Shown here: piece by piece, positions 7,389 to 15,678 of the stretch
Position numbering within the stretch: position 1 is the first letter of the stretch
How the letters are laid out: the number at the start of each line of letters is the position of its first letter
IMG/VR virus record: IMGVR_UViG_3300031784_001757
Coordinates: 1 to 50,894 of that record
DNA from: a virus
Length of the DNA: 50,894 nt
Direction: 5' to 3' (one strand)
The notes under the pieces: generated by a model
The model's database searches: none
The model's input: only the letters and a program-made list of their open reading frames with translations
What the model was told of the DNA's origin: nothing
Position numbers and translations under genes: made by a program

Positions 7389-7969
7389 TTTTTACCTTTT
7401 GTTTGTATTTTATTTTCAAAAACATTAGGTGCTGCTACGGGGTGTTTCGCACATGCTTTTGGATCTCCCTGTCCTGCTTCAGTTAAGAAATCAACTCCTT
7501 TTTGAATTTGATTGATTGGGCATTTGCAACTAGCTGTTTGTGTTCCATTGATAGTTTTATCATATGTACATACCATACTCCAGCAATTTGTGCTACCGGC
7601 TGCTAACTCTCCAGGACATGATTGAACAGTGGCTCTAGTTGCACTCTTTGGCTTTTGTACAAAGTTACTTGCTTCTTGTGGATAGAATACTTTAGGTGCA
7701 AACAAACTCCATACGCTGTTAGCATCAGGGGCGGCACAACTACCCTTCATATTTCCACCTGTCAAATCAGCAATAGCCAAACCTTCAAGTACAGGACATG
7801 TACAACTTACTTCAGGCCATACTTGTCCGTCATTGGTTGTAATAGTTTTTCCAGTAGTTTTACAAGTAGAGGCTGCACATAGTGCATACTTACCGTTACA
7901 CAATGCAATTTCTTGTGCTTGTGCATTACCGAATATAAAAAGTGATAAGATTAATAATAGTTTTTTCAT
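7385..7969 (-). CDS. Exported cysteine-rich protein with two related halves, between nrdB and nrdA
   Basis: The first 18 residues form a clear Sec signal peptide (MKKLLLILSLFIFGNAQA) with an A-x-A cleavage site, so the mature protein should reach the periplasm or outside. The mature part has two similar halves (about residues 22-80 and 115-180). Each has six cysteines in the order C...C...C...C-x-C-P...C, seen as SCTCPV in the first half and SCKCPI in the second, so an internal duplication is likely, stabilised by disulfides. I do not recognise the family. It is odd to find an exported protein between the two RNR genes. Ribosome binding site AAAGGA overlaps the nrdA stop codon, and its own TGA overlaps the nrdB start, so all three are coupled. 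Confidence 0.7.
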   Translation of the reverse strand: MKKLLLILSLFIFGNAQAQEIALCNGKYALCAASTCKTTGKTITTNDGQVWPEVSCTCPVLEGLAIADLTGGNMKGSCAAPDANSVWSLFAPKVFYPQEASNFVQKPKSATRATVQSCPGELAAGSTNCWSMVCTYDKTINGTQTASCKCPINQIQKGVDFLTEAGQGDPKACAKHPVAAPNVFENKIQTKGKK

Positions 7970-7978
7970 GTTTTTCCT

Positions 7979-10306
7979 TTATAGAACGCAACTTTCGCAA
8001 TATTCTTCATCTTCAATTGCATCTAATTTAATGAAGGGTATTACATTATTTTCTTCAGATAGAGCAGCCTTTGAACCCATTTTGTTAATCAAGCTGTAGT
8101 ATACCGTTTTAATACCCCACTTATAAGCAAGCATTAAGTTCTTGCTAATCAATGTACCGGGTACTTTACCTTTATCAAAGAATGCAGGGTTATAGAATGT
8201 GTTAGTACTAATCGATTGGTCGATGTATGCTGCCAGTACTGCCGCAGTTTTTAAATATTCTACACAATCTTTTTGATCCCACATCAACTGATAGCGGTTC
8301 TTTAATCTTTTGTATTCTGGAACAACTTGTACAAAACTACCTGCTTTAGATTCTTTTACACTAATCATTTCCATTGGCATCTCAATGCCATTTGTTGAGT
8401 TTAATACTACTGAGCTAGATTCAACAGGTGCTATAGCCATTAGTGTAGCATTACGGATACCATGTTTCAGTAGTTTTTGACGAAGTAGTTCCCAATCCAT
8501 ACTAGGTGTAAAGTCTGTTAGTTCATCTACACCTTTGTTTCTACGTTCCCAGGGAAATATACCTTTGCCATAATATGTTTGTGCAGACTTCTCACAAGCA
8601 CCTTTTTCTTCTGCTAACTCTACTGATGTTTCAGTTAGATAGAATGCCTGATGTTCCATCCAACGTTTAACTTCTGCTAGTGCTTCTTTCTCACCGTATT
8701 TGTAATTACGTTTTGCATGCCAGTAAGCTAAATTAGTAATACCAACTCCTAAAGGCTCAAAGTCTAGATTAGCTAGTTTACTTTGAACGCTCAAGAAGTC
8801 TTGGTAACTTAGGAGATTGCTTAGTGAACGTACTAATACTCTACAAGCCTTACGCATCTCTTGTGGTGTTCTAAATGCACCCCAGTTAATGCTACCCAAT
8901 GTACATAGGGCTATGCGTCCTGTCTCGTCTTCAATTCGCTGAAAAGGCTTAGTAGGTAATAGTATCTCTTGGCACAAGTTACTTTGATAAATCGGATCAA
9001 CGGTTGTATCAAACGGTCCTTGATTGATAACGTTATCAATGTTAACCATATAGATACGACCAGTATCTGTTCTTTCTTTAAGAATACCATTCTTAAAAAT
9101 CTCTACTGCCGATATCGTTTTCTTTTTGATACCACGCTTGTGTTCGTACATAGTGTATAGTTTTTCAAACTCAGCACTATCTCTGTAATATGCTTCATAT
9201 AGATCAGGTACTTCATGTGGATCAAACAATGTCATATTCTCATTGTTACGATAACGATTCCAGAACATCTTATTGACTACAACACTATAGTCCATTTGAC
9301 GTACACGTGTTTCTTCTGTACCTTGATTGTTCTTCAATACAATTAAATCTTCAAACTGATAGTGCCATACTGGGAATGTAACTGTGCAACTTGCATTACG
9401 TACACCACCTTGACTGCAACTACGTAGATCACCAAACCATTTCTTCAAGAAAGGAATCATGCCTGTATGTTTGATTTCTCCGTTACGAATAGGTGAGCCT
9501 AGTGGGCGAATGCGCCCAATCTCTAATCCTATGCCAGCACGTTTGCTAGCATACTTTGCCATCATTTCACCAGCCGCAAAAATACTATCGAGAGTATCAT
9601 CACTAGAAATAAGAACACAGGAACTAAACTGCTTGGTAGTAGTACCGAGACCAGCAAGAACTGGAGTAGCGAGGGTAAAATGACCATCGCTCGCACATTC
9701 ATAATATTCTTTAACATATTTTAGTCTCTTTTCTATTGGTTCATTGTGGAATGCCGTTGCGGCTGCTATTGCATAACGAATCTGAGGAGTCTCATAAATT
9801 TGACCAGTAGCACGGTTCTGTACTAAGTACTTTTCTGCTAGTTGAGCGATAGCCGCATAGGTGTAATTTTCGTCCTTACTATGGTCTATAAACAAATCAA
9901 TGATATCCCATTCCTCTTTAGTATACCATTTTAATAGTTCATCAGTGTACATACCTAATTCTATATTCTTTTTAACAATTTCATATAGCGCTGGAGGTGT
10001 GTAATTACCGTATACTTCTTTACGTAGCATAGAGACCTTTTGTCTACCTGCTACATATTGATAGTTAACGTTGTTAATGTCTGGGTTTTCTGTTTCATCA
10101 ATCAAGTTTACCATTGCTTTAAGCAATAGTTCATCGATTGTTTTTGTGCTCATTCCATCATGTAATTCTATTTGAGCTTTGATTTCTATCATGCTAGGGC
10201 TTACGTTATCTATGCCTTTGCATCCAAAACTTACTTGTCTTTGTATTTTACTAATATCTAGTGGTACTATTTTGCCGTTACGTTTAACTACATTTATGTT
10301 GTTCAT
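7979..10306 (-). CDS. nrdA: Ribonucleotide reductase class Ia, large subunit (alpha, R1)
   Basis: A full-length 775-aa catalytic subunit. The N-terminal ATP-cone (about residues 4-95, starting VVKRNGKIVPLDISKIQRQV) provides allosteric control of activity. Active-site residues are in place: Cys230 (QFSSCVLIS), Asn443, Cys445 and Glu447 (QSNLCQEILLP), and Cys468 (ALCTLGSINW). The TVYYSL segment holds the radical-transfer tyrosines. The tail EEYCESCVL carries the Cys770/Cys773 pair that is re-reduced by glutaredoxin. It makes dNDPs for phage DNA synthesis with NrdB. An ACAGGT sequence precedes the ATG. No intron, intein or homing endonuclease interrupts it, although phage nrd genes are frequent targets. 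Confidence 0.97.
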   Translation of the reverse strand: MNNINVVKRNGKIVPLDISKIQRQVSFGCKGIDNVSPSMIEIKAQIELHDGMSTKTIDELLLKAMVNLIDETENPDINNVNYQYVAGRQKVSMLRKEVYGNYTPPALYEIVKKNIELGMYTDELLKWYTKEEWDIIDLFIDHSKDENYTYAAIAQLAEKYLVQNRATGQIYETPQIRYAIAAATAFHNEPIEKRLKYVKEYYECASDGHFTLATPVLAGLGTTTKQFSSCVLISSDDTLDSIFAAGEMMAKYASKRAGIGLEIGRIRPLGSPIRNGEIKHTGMIPFLKKWFGDLRSCSQGGVRNASCTVTFPVWHYQFEDLIVLKNNQGTEETRVRQMDYSVVVNKMFWNRYRNNENMTLFDPHEVPDLYEAYYRDSAEFEKLYTMYEHKRGIKKKTISAVEIFKNGILKERTDTGRIYMVNIDNVINQGPFDTTVDPIYQSNLCQEILLPTKPFQRIEDETGRIALCTLGSINWGAFRTPQEMRKACRVLVRSLSNLLSYQDFLSVQSKLANLDFEPLGVGITNLAYWHAKRNYKYGEKEALAEVKRWMEHQAFYLTETSVELAEEKGACEKSAQTYYGKGIFPWERRNKGVDELTDFTPSMDWELLRQKLLKHGIRNATLMAIAPVESSSVVLNSTNGIEMPMEMISVKESKAGSFVQVVPEYKRLKNRYQLMWDQKDCVEYLKTAAVLAAYIDQSISTNTFYNPAFFDKGKVPGTLISKNLMLAYKWGIKTVYYSLINKMGSKAALSEENNVIPFIKLDAIEDEEYCESCVL

Positions 10307-10316
10307 TTTTTACCTG

Positions 10317-10751
10317 TTATAATTTTTTATGCAATTCAGCAACGCTAATTCGGCGTTTGATTGTAAAATCTGTTGAATTTATATTTACTACCATATCGGG
10401 CCAGTAATTAAGTACATATTTTGCACTATCAACCAAGACTAATACTACATCTTCTCCACTTAAATCTGTTGCTTCTGCTATTTCAATGTCGGAAATTCCT
10501 ATCAATAACAGAGTATAACACATTCCTAGTGCTCTTGCAACAGTACAATAGGTGTTTTCTACCAAAAGATCCCATGGTCCGGGCCACCGATCACTATCAA
10601 ATAAATGCAAATGGTGATTGACTAATGGGGCATTTTGCCACCATTTGTCCACTTCTATACATTTAGTCTTAACATCACTATCTTCTAGTTTTTCTCTTAA
10701 TTTGTACCAGTCGCTGAGCCTGGTATCATAATTCAATTGGAATACATTCAT
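10317..10751 (-). CDS. Conserved phage protein of unknown function, 144 aa
   Basis: The centre has an aromatic, histidine-rich segment (PLVNHHLHLFDSDRWPGPWD, about residues 42-61) followed by ENTYCTVARALGMCYTLLL. The C-terminal half predicts beta strands (VVLVLVDSAKYVLNYWP). I have an impression of similar sequences in other marine phages but know of no function. The HHLH and FDSDRW residues could bind a metal, though this is speculative. No membrane segment is convincing. The start has no Shine-Dalgarno sequence and directly follows an 8-bp inverted repeat whose right arm ends on the A of the start codon, which may limit translation. It sits between the glycan island and nrdA. Confidence 0.6.
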   Translation of the reverse strand: MNVFQLNYDTRLSDWYKLREKLEDSDVKTKCIEVDKWWQNAPLVNHHLHLFDSDRWPGPWDLLVENTYCTVARALGMCYTLLLIGISDIEIAEATDLSGEDVVLVLVDSAKYVLNYWPDMVVNINSTDFTIKRRISVAELHKKL

Positions 10752-10770
10752 TAGATAACTACTTATCTAA
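10751..10770 (-). promoter_or_regulatory. 8-bp inverted repeat touching the start codon of the 144-aa gene
   Basis: TTAGATAA and TTATCTAA form a perfect stem with a 4-base loop. In the minus-strand RNA the 3' arm ends on the A of the AUG at 10751, and no ribosome binding site is seen upstream. It could reduce initiation or mark the end of the glf message 9 bases upstream. There is no T-run after it, so it is not a standard terminator. The stem has little GC and may be weak. Confidence 0.3.
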
Positions 10771-10778
10771 ATTAAAAA

Positions 10779-11789
10779 TTAGTTGATGTTTTCTTGTTTC
10801 ATATAACTATGTACCGTATCTAATGAGGAGCTAATAGCCATATGCATATCAATGTATACGTACATTCCACAACGTCCAATAAACGTATTCTTTGGATTCT
10901 CTATCTCTCTATACTTCTTATATAAATCTCTATACGTGTCAATCGGGTAATAACGTTCATTGTTGTTATCTTTGTAATCACATGGTTCTTCAAACGTCAA
11001 AGTAGTATTACCGGTCTTAATATTATTGGGTAACTTATTCCATTCAGTCATTCTAGTAAACGACCCATTATCAGTAAAGTTAACTACAGTAGTGGGCAAC
11101 AAATTTGGTAACGGGAATGTTATAGAATGAAACTTGATAGACCTATATGGTAATTCTCCATGCACAAAATCATAATAAACATCAATGGGCATAGAGTTAA
11201 AGATATGGTCATAACTATTTTCCATACTTTTATCAAATAGGGTGTTTAACTTAACTGTTATATTAGGATGATTTAGTATGTTAGTGAATAAAGTAGTATA
11301 TCCATGAGTAGGCAAGTATTGATATTCATCTCTAAAATATCTATCATCGTCATTATCTCTAGTACTAACTCTATTCAATACATCTTTGCTTAATGTTTTA
11401 TAATGTTCTCCCCACATCTTTTTGCTATAGGGTTCAAAGAAAGTTCTATATACATCTTCTTTCTTAACTGTTTGCAATGTAGTTGTATTGACTGGAAACG
11501 GAACATATTTTCCGCTTTCTAGTAATGCCAATACATGATGTTCATAGAATGTCCATTCAGTAAACTTACTAACCCAATCAAATACTTTTTTATTGCTAGT
11601 ATGAAATATGTGCGGACCATACTTGTGTATACGTAATCCATGCTCATTAATATAATCATATGCATTACCACCTATATGATCTCTGCTATCTATAACTGTT
11701 ACAGTATAATCATTTTCAGCTAGTTCACGTGCGATAGTAGCTCCAGCAAAGCCAGCGCCTACTATTAAGATATTTTGTTTTGTTCCCAT
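10779..11789 (-). CDS. glf: UDP-galactopyranose mutase
   Basis: A 336-aa FAD enzyme that converts UDP-galactopyranose to UDP-galactofuranose, the donor for galactofuranose in surface glycans. The FAD-binding Rossmann motif is at residues 8-36 (ILIVGAGFAGATIARELAEN), ending in the acidic TVTVID. The family's GGNAYDY, KYGPHIFHTSN and KMWG segments follow, and FIGRCGMYVYIDMHMAIS near the C-terminus is the FAD/substrate-closing region. Length is slightly short for the family (about 370-400 aa in bacteria). It overlaps the upstream GT2 gene by 25 bases and is the last gene of the glycan island. A galactofuranosyl transferase is expected nearby, and one of the glycosyltransferases upstream may serve. 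Confidence 0.92.
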   Translation of the reverse strand: MGTKQNILIVGAGFAGATIARELAENDYTVTVIDSRDHIGGNAYDYINEHGLRIHKYGPHIFHTSNKKVFDWVSKFTEWTFYEHHVLALLESGKYVPFPVNTTTLQTVKKEDVYRTFFEPYSKKMWGEHYKTLSKDVLNRVSTRDNDDDRYFRDEYQYLPTHGYTTLFTNILNHPNITVKLNTLFDKSMENSYDHIFNSMPIDVYYDFVHGELPYRSIKFHSITFPLPNLLPTTVVNFTDNGSFTRMTEWNKLPNNIKTGNTTLTFEEPCDYKDNNNERYYPIDTYRDLYKKYREIENPKNTFIGRCGMYVYIDMHMAISSSLDTVHSYMKQENIN

Positions 11790-12568
11790 AATTCGTTTGC
11801 ATCCGCTACATAAAAAGATATATCTTTAATTTGTCCCAAATGAATTGCCAGTGTTTTCATTGGCATTAGTATTTTAACATCTTGTTGTTGCCATATATGA
11901 CTAATAGTATTACCTTCCCAATATCCATCTATTGTTCCTATGTCTAATAATGAATAGAAATTTTCTTTATACTTTTTAAACAGTGATACTGGAATCATAA
12001 ACGATTCATGCGTAAACCATGTTGTCCTATAATATCTATCAGGACCTGGCAATACTAAACATTCTCTTACATATGTATCATTAAATTCATTAAATGGATG
12101 ATAATATAATTGAGTAAAATCTTGTGGGAATATGCCAATTGAAACGTCAGGTGCGGTTATCTGTTGAAAATAGTCATATGCCTCTATCATCTTACTAATA
12201 GTATCAGTATAGTGCAAGTAATCATCTTCTACCAAATAAACCAACTCATCATCGGGTAGTTGACTAATATAGTCTAATGCTATTTTTAAACTATATCTAG
12301 ATTTTTGTTTTATGTCTTTGAATGTAATGGATGGGTCTATTACAACATCATGAACTGATGCACCTTCATAAAACTCATGCACAAACTGTTTTGTTTCTAC
12401 TGAAGAATCATCATCTATTACATGTAAGCTAAAGGCCTGACCGTAATGAGTTAATGAAGTTACTAGTGATTTATAGCACCGTTTTACACAATCATCTTTT
12501 TGAACAATACGATTACTTGCTATTGAGGCTTTATCACATGTTCTTAGTACTACATTCAACTTTTGCAT
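11765..12568 (-). CDS. Glycosyltransferase, GT2-like
   Basis: A 267-aa GT-A fold transferase. The first strand and loop are LNVVLRTCDKAS, followed by the nucleotide-binding LHVIDDDSSVET segment (about residues 48-59) and a second acidic motif LVYLVEDDYLHY (about 109-120), which fits the DxD/EDD metal site of family 2. Later histidines and tryptophans (HIWQQQ, AIHLGQI) are consistent with a small phage transferase. It is translationally coupled on both sides: one-base overlap with the kinase-nucleotidylyltransferase gene (TAATG) and 25-base overlap with glf. It may transfer galactofuranose made by Glf, but the acceptor and sugar cannot be told from sequence. Confidence 0.7.
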   Translation of the reverse strand: MQKLNVVLRTCDKASIASNRIVQKDDCVKRCYKSLVTSLTHYGQAFSLHVIDDDSSVETKQFVHEFYEGASVHDVVIDPSITFKDIKQKSRYSLKIALDYISQLPDDELVYLVEDDYLHYTDTISKMIEAYDYFQQITAPDVSIGIFPQDFTQLYYHPFNEFNDTYVRECLVLPGPDRYYRTTWFTHESFMIPVSLFKKYKENFYSLLDIGTIDGYWEGNTISHIWQQQDVKILMPMKTLAIHLGQIKDISFYVADANELWEQNKIS

Positions 12569-13362
12569 TACTTCAAGCCTAAGATTTTACGAATACCTGT
12601 AGCACTGATAGCATGGGTTTTTTCATCAAATATTTCTTGTTCAATCTTATAACCAACATCACGCCCGTACGTAATATTGACGATGTTTGGTACAACTTGA
12701 ATCTCATATTGCCCTTGATACAATGGATCCAAATCACGTTTAATAAATGACTTAACCTTTTCTATTTCAAATGGGTTACTACCTTGCCAGCCCTGACAGT
12801 CACGAATTTGAATAACAACTTGACCTGTTTTAGCAATAGCACGTTCAAACAAAGCACGATGACCTTCGTGCCATGGCTGCCAACGACCTAACATTTGTAC
12901 AGTTTCTTTTTTCCAGTCAAATGTGGGTCTACGCCTATTGTCATGTAGATGTGCAAAAATGAATTCACTCCATTTTTCACTGTTTTGTTCTGTGATGCGA
13001 AAGTCATATACTTCAGGCTGGATAAATGCTTTGTTGGTATCTTCGTATCTACCTTCTTTAATTGTATCAACCCATATAGTCCAATCAGCTTTGAAATTAT
13101 TACGCATCTCAACTAGTGGTGCAACAAAATCACATATTACATACTCTATGTCAGTCATTGCATCTGCTAGTTCACGCATACGCAAGCTTTGACGTATACG
13201 TCCTTCTTTGCTAAAGTCCCAATCATTATATTTTTTACGTACATCATCGGCATTGAGCCAAGCTACACGTTTGTTAGTTGTTTGTAGATGCCCAAGTAAA
13301 TGTTGAGCCAGATGAGTTTTGCCTGAGCCCGGCAAGCCCATAATAAGAATACGCTGTGTCAT
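12568..13362 (-). CDS. Fusion of APS-kinase-like P-loop kinase and HxGH nucleotidylyltransferase
   Basis: The N-terminal half (1 to about 145) has a P-loop GLPGSGKT at residues 9-16, then VAWLNADDVRKKYNDWDFS and FVAPLVEMRNNF, the layout of adenylylsulfate kinases, which make PAPS from APS. The C-terminal half (about 155-264) is a small nucleotidylyltransferase of the cytidylyltransferase-like superfamily, with GRWQPWHEGH (HxGH at 165-168) and ISATGIRKIL at 252-261. Bifunctional PAPS synthetases join APS kinase to ATP sulfurylase, which also belongs to this superfamily. A compact sulfate-activating enzyme is therefore possible, but NMN- or sugar-type nucleotidyl transfer is equally compatible. 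A sulfotransferase is encoded two genes upstream. Translation start is masked by the hairpin at 13360-13407. Confidence 0.75.
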   Translation of the reverse strand: MTQRILIMGLPGSGKTHLAQHLLGHLQTTNKRVAWLNADDVRKKYNDWDFSKEGRIRQSLRMRELADAMTDIEYVICDFVAPLVEMRNNFKADWTIWVDTIKEGRYEDTNKAFIQPEVYDFRITEQNSEKWSEFIFAHLHDNRRRPTFDWKKETVQMLGRWQPWHEGHRALFERAIAKTGQVVIQIRDCQGWQGSNPFEIEKVKSFIKRDLDPLYQGQYEIQVVPNIVNITYGRDVGYKIEQEIFDEKTHAISATGIRKILGLK

Positions 13363-13407
13363 GTTATCTCCGTTAGATATAAAAATATTTATAACAGAGA
13401 TAACATG
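13360..13407 (-). promoter_or_regulatory. 16-bp stem-loop masking the start of the kinase gene, with a late promoter in its loop
   Basis: In the minus-strand RNA, CAUGUUAUCUCUGUUA (13407-13392) pairs with UAACGGAGAUAACAUG (13375-13360): 16 pairs, one of them G-U, with a 16-base loop. The 3' arm contains both the Shine-Dalgarno GGAG and the AUG start codon of the gene at 12568-13362. The late promoter TATAAATA at 13393-13386 overlaps the end of the 5' arm, so transcription from it should begin near 13380, in the loop. Such transcripts lack the 5' arm and leave the ribosome binding site free, whereas read-through transcripts should be silent. T4 gene e and soc are controlled this way. Confidence 0.72.
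13386..13393 (-). promoter_or_regulatory. T4-type late promoter TATAAATA before the kinase-nucleotidylyltransferase gene
   Basis: Perfect match to the T4 late consensus TATAAATA on the minus strand. With the usual spacing, +1 falls near 13380 and the leader before AUG 13362 is about 18 bases and holds GGAG. It implies a phage-encoded late sigma factor of the gp55 type, which is outside this window. Confidence 0.65.
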
Positions 13408-13417
13408 TCTGTATATT

Positions 13418-13834
13418 TTACATCAATGCGTCAACATCTTCATGTGTGGTTGCGGCATCAATTTCGGCTAATCGTGCTGTTAATGTTGTTTTGGCTGTAG
13501 TTATTGCAGTAATGTCAAATTCTTCAGATGGGTTAGCACTCATTTGAAGTCTCATTTGAGTTTGTACTACCTTTTGGAATTGTTCATTAGCTTGCCCAAC
13601 TAATGTACCTTTACGTTCATCAACACTTAAATCACGTTTACCCCAAACAATTTCTGCTGGAGTTTTAGTAATATCAAAAGTGTGAGTTGTCATAATTTCA
13701 CGGTTAGGTGTTAGGTCAGGAGTAACCTCAACTGCTTCACGCCATCCATCTTGTCCTACGGGAGGTGTAGTGTCCCAGCATTCTACTACTGCATCGGCTA
13801 CTATTTTTACCCAATATCCTGTTTTAATTGCCAT
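13418..13834 (-). CDS. Small probable tail-associated protein, 138 aa
   Basis: A protein starting MAIKTGYWVKIVADAVVECW with TTPPVGQDGWREAVEVTP, then a helical C-terminal half with LSVDERKGTL and an acidic end. The N-terminal strand-rich part with Trp, Pro and Gly, followed by helices with Arg/Asp, resembles the tail-fibre-associated and assembly-chaperone-like proteins in this window (33396-33905, 40763-41116), so a tail role is plausible. It lies between the kinase-nucleotidylyltransferase and the sulfotransferase fusion, so it could also belong to the glycan island. AAAGGA precedes ATG 13834, and a late promoter lies 57 bases upstream inside the end of the preceding gene. Confidence 0.55.
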   Translation of the reverse strand: MAIKTGYWVKIVADAVVECWDTTPPVGQDGWREAVEVTPDLTPNREIMTTHTFDITKTPAEIVWGKRDLSVDERKGTLVGQANEQFQKVVQTQMRLQMSANPSEEFDITAITTAKTTLTARLAEIDAATTHEDVDALM

Positions 13835-13855
13835 ATTAATGTTCCTTTGTAGTAT

Positions 13856-15643
13856 TTATTCTTCATCTAAGTGAGTTTCAGCAATAAATTTATTTATATC
13901 TGTATTGATGTCAGTAAAGACGGTTGTCCAATCTCCAAAAGTTTTTTGTCTATATAATCGTACACAACCATACCATTCAGTTGTATTACCGGGTTTAGCC
14001 CATAGATAGTATGGTAGGATAGGTACTATAATCCAAGTTGATACACCCATTGAAGCTGACAAATGTGCTATACTAGTACAAGAAGATATAACCAAATCAC
14101 ATGTACTGATTGCATAAGCTGTCTCTTCCCAGTGACTTAACGGAACTTCATTAATCCATTGTGGTCTATGTTCTGAACCCAAATCACGTTGTAATGATAT
14201 AAATTCTACATCATCATTCTTAATTGCTTCAAAGAAGGGATTTGGTGGAAATATCCTATGTTGTTCATGTTCAAAGTCTGGGTTACCTTGCCAACGCACA
14301 CCTATACGTAATTTCTTACCGTGTTTATTTCTAGTTCTAATGATATATGGATTGCCGTCGACATTTTTATATTCCATACCTAAGAACACAGGTGCAGACA
14401 TACTAGGTAACCAGAAGTCGTGTACTACCCCAAATATAGCTTCGTGTTGAATTACTGCCACTACCCCCTTAACATTACGGAATAGTGTTGCAAGTTGTCC
14501 TGAGCAAGCTACAATAACTTCACATCCTCTATCAGCTATTTCTCTAGCAAATCTAACAGAATGAATTTGATCGCCTAATCCACCCTCAAGGTTTAGTAGT
14601 ACAGTTCCTTTACTGAAACCATCCCATAACGGCATAGGTGATTTAGGTGGTTCGTTACCAAATACTTTTTCTAATCTGCCGCGATACAACAGTTTATGAC
14701 CTTCTAGTAAATTGCCCTTCCACATCTCATACCAACCACGATTAAAAGCAGCACGATTATTCCAAGGTTCTTCTATTGCTAGCTTTTCCCCTATCTTGTT
14801 TCCTTCTTCAAAATTACCTACTATACCAGCCGCCAGTTGCAAATCTAAATCATGTATTGGACGACTGTTCGGTCCTTCTCCTAACCAGAATCTTGGTTGT
14901 ACAAAATCTCTGTGATGTCTACCCAGCACTTGTTCTGCTTTTTGATTATGCTGTTTAGCTAATATAGGTTGAATGTCATGCAGACCTTTGACTTCCCAAA
15001 CTTCTTCATCACGTTCTCGTAGACCTGTACCATCGATATTATTAAAATCATATCCATCAAAATCAGATAGTTCTAAGAAGTCATGTATTCTTTTTAATTG
15101 TTTTTTTGGATTGTTAATTAAGTCATCGTAATCAACAAACAGAATACATTCAGGTGCAAATCTATATCCAGACTCTAATAATTGATATGATTCTTTTATA
15201 TGTTTAACCAAGTAGTCATTATGTATAAAGTCATTAATATCAGTTGGTTTAGCGACACGTACCATACTTGCTACACAATCAGGTACGTTTCTTACTGTAG
15301 CGATAATTTTTGGTTTATGCCCTAGAACTTGAGCCATAGTAGGGATGTTTACTGGGCTTACCCAGCCACGTGCTTTATCTAGTATAATTGGTTTATTGAT
15401 ATGAATATATTTTTCTTCGCAGATAGTTCTTAGAATTCGTTGAATTTCTTTTTTTTGATCTACTGTATCTTTAGTAGATGATTTGACTGGTAGAGAATCT
15501 GCCCAAGCACGTAGAGTACCAATCAACATGTCTAGTAACCCACTAGTAGAAGATGCATGGATATCAGGATGTTGATTTAGAATTCCAGCTAAAACAGTTG
15601 AACCACTTCGAGGTAGACCGGAAAGAAAGTATATATTTTTCAT
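13856..15643 (-). CDS. Sulfotransferase fused to GT9-like glycosyltransferase
   Basis: A 595-aa fusion. Residues 1 to about 240 form a PAPS-dependent sulfotransferase: FLSGLPRSGSTVLAG (7-21) is the 5'-phosphosulfate loop, and IIATVRNVPDCVASMVR (113-129), with Arg118 and Ser126, is the 3'-phosphate site. Residues 301 onward begin FNRGWYEMWKGNLLEG, a TPR-like stretch, then a GT-B domain with LLNLEGGLGDQIHSVRF (350-366) and LVISSCTSIAHLSASMG, as in heptosyltransferase-like GT9 proteins. The same two segments occur in the 573-aa protein at 18410. It could add a sugar and then sulfate it. The ATG lacks an obvious Shine-Dalgarno sequence. Confidence 0.8.
   Translation of the reverse strand: MKNIYFLSGLPRSGSTVLAGILNQHPDIHASSTSGLLDMLIGTLRAWADSLPVKSSTKDTVDQKKEIQRILRTICEEKYIHINKPIILDKARGWVSPVNIPTMAQVLGHKPKIIATVRNVPDCVASMVRVAKPTDINDFIHNDYLVKHIKESYQLLESGYRFAPECILFVDYDDLINNPKKQLKRIHDFLELSDFDGYDFNNIDGTGLRERDEEVWEVKGLHDIQPILAKQHNQKAEQVLGRHHRDFVQPRFWLGEGPNSRPIHDLDLQLAAGIVGNFEEGNKIGEKLAIEEPWNNRAAFNRGWYEMWKGNLLEGHKLLYRGRLEKVFGNEPPKSPMPLWDGFSKGTVLLNLEGGLGDQIHSVRFAREIADRGCEVIVACSGQLATLFRNVKGVVAVIQHEAIFGVVHDFWLPSMSAPVFLGMEYKNVDGNPYIIRTRNKHGKKLRIGVRWQGNPDFEHEQHRIFPPNPFFEAIKNDDVEFISLQRDLGSEHRPQWINEVPLSHWEETAYAISTCDLVISSCTSIAHLSASMGVSTWIIVPILPYYLWAKPGNTTEWYGCVRLYRQKTFGDWTTVFTDINTDINKFIAETHLDEE
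13891..13898 (-). promoter_or_regulatory. T4-type late promoter TATAAATA inside the end of the sulfotransferase gene
   Basis: Perfect TATAAATA on the minus strand, 57 bases before the ATG of the 138-aa gene at 13834. A start near 13885 gives a leader of about 50 bases ending in AAAGGA. Its position inside the upstream coding end is common for phage late promoters. Confidence 0.5.
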
Positions 15644-15678
15644 AGAGATATTTAGAACTATCCCTATATTACAAAATA

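Noticed and set aside
12888-13112. A 74-codon minus-strand frame inside the kinase-nucleotidylyltransferase gene
   Set aside because: It lies in another frame of a well-recognised two-domain protein and has no ribosome site or meaningful composition.
15649-15656. TCTAAATA as a late promoter before the sulfotransferase fusion
   Set aside because: It ends only six bases before the ATG, leaving no leader or ribosome site, so it is probably chance in AT-rich DNA.
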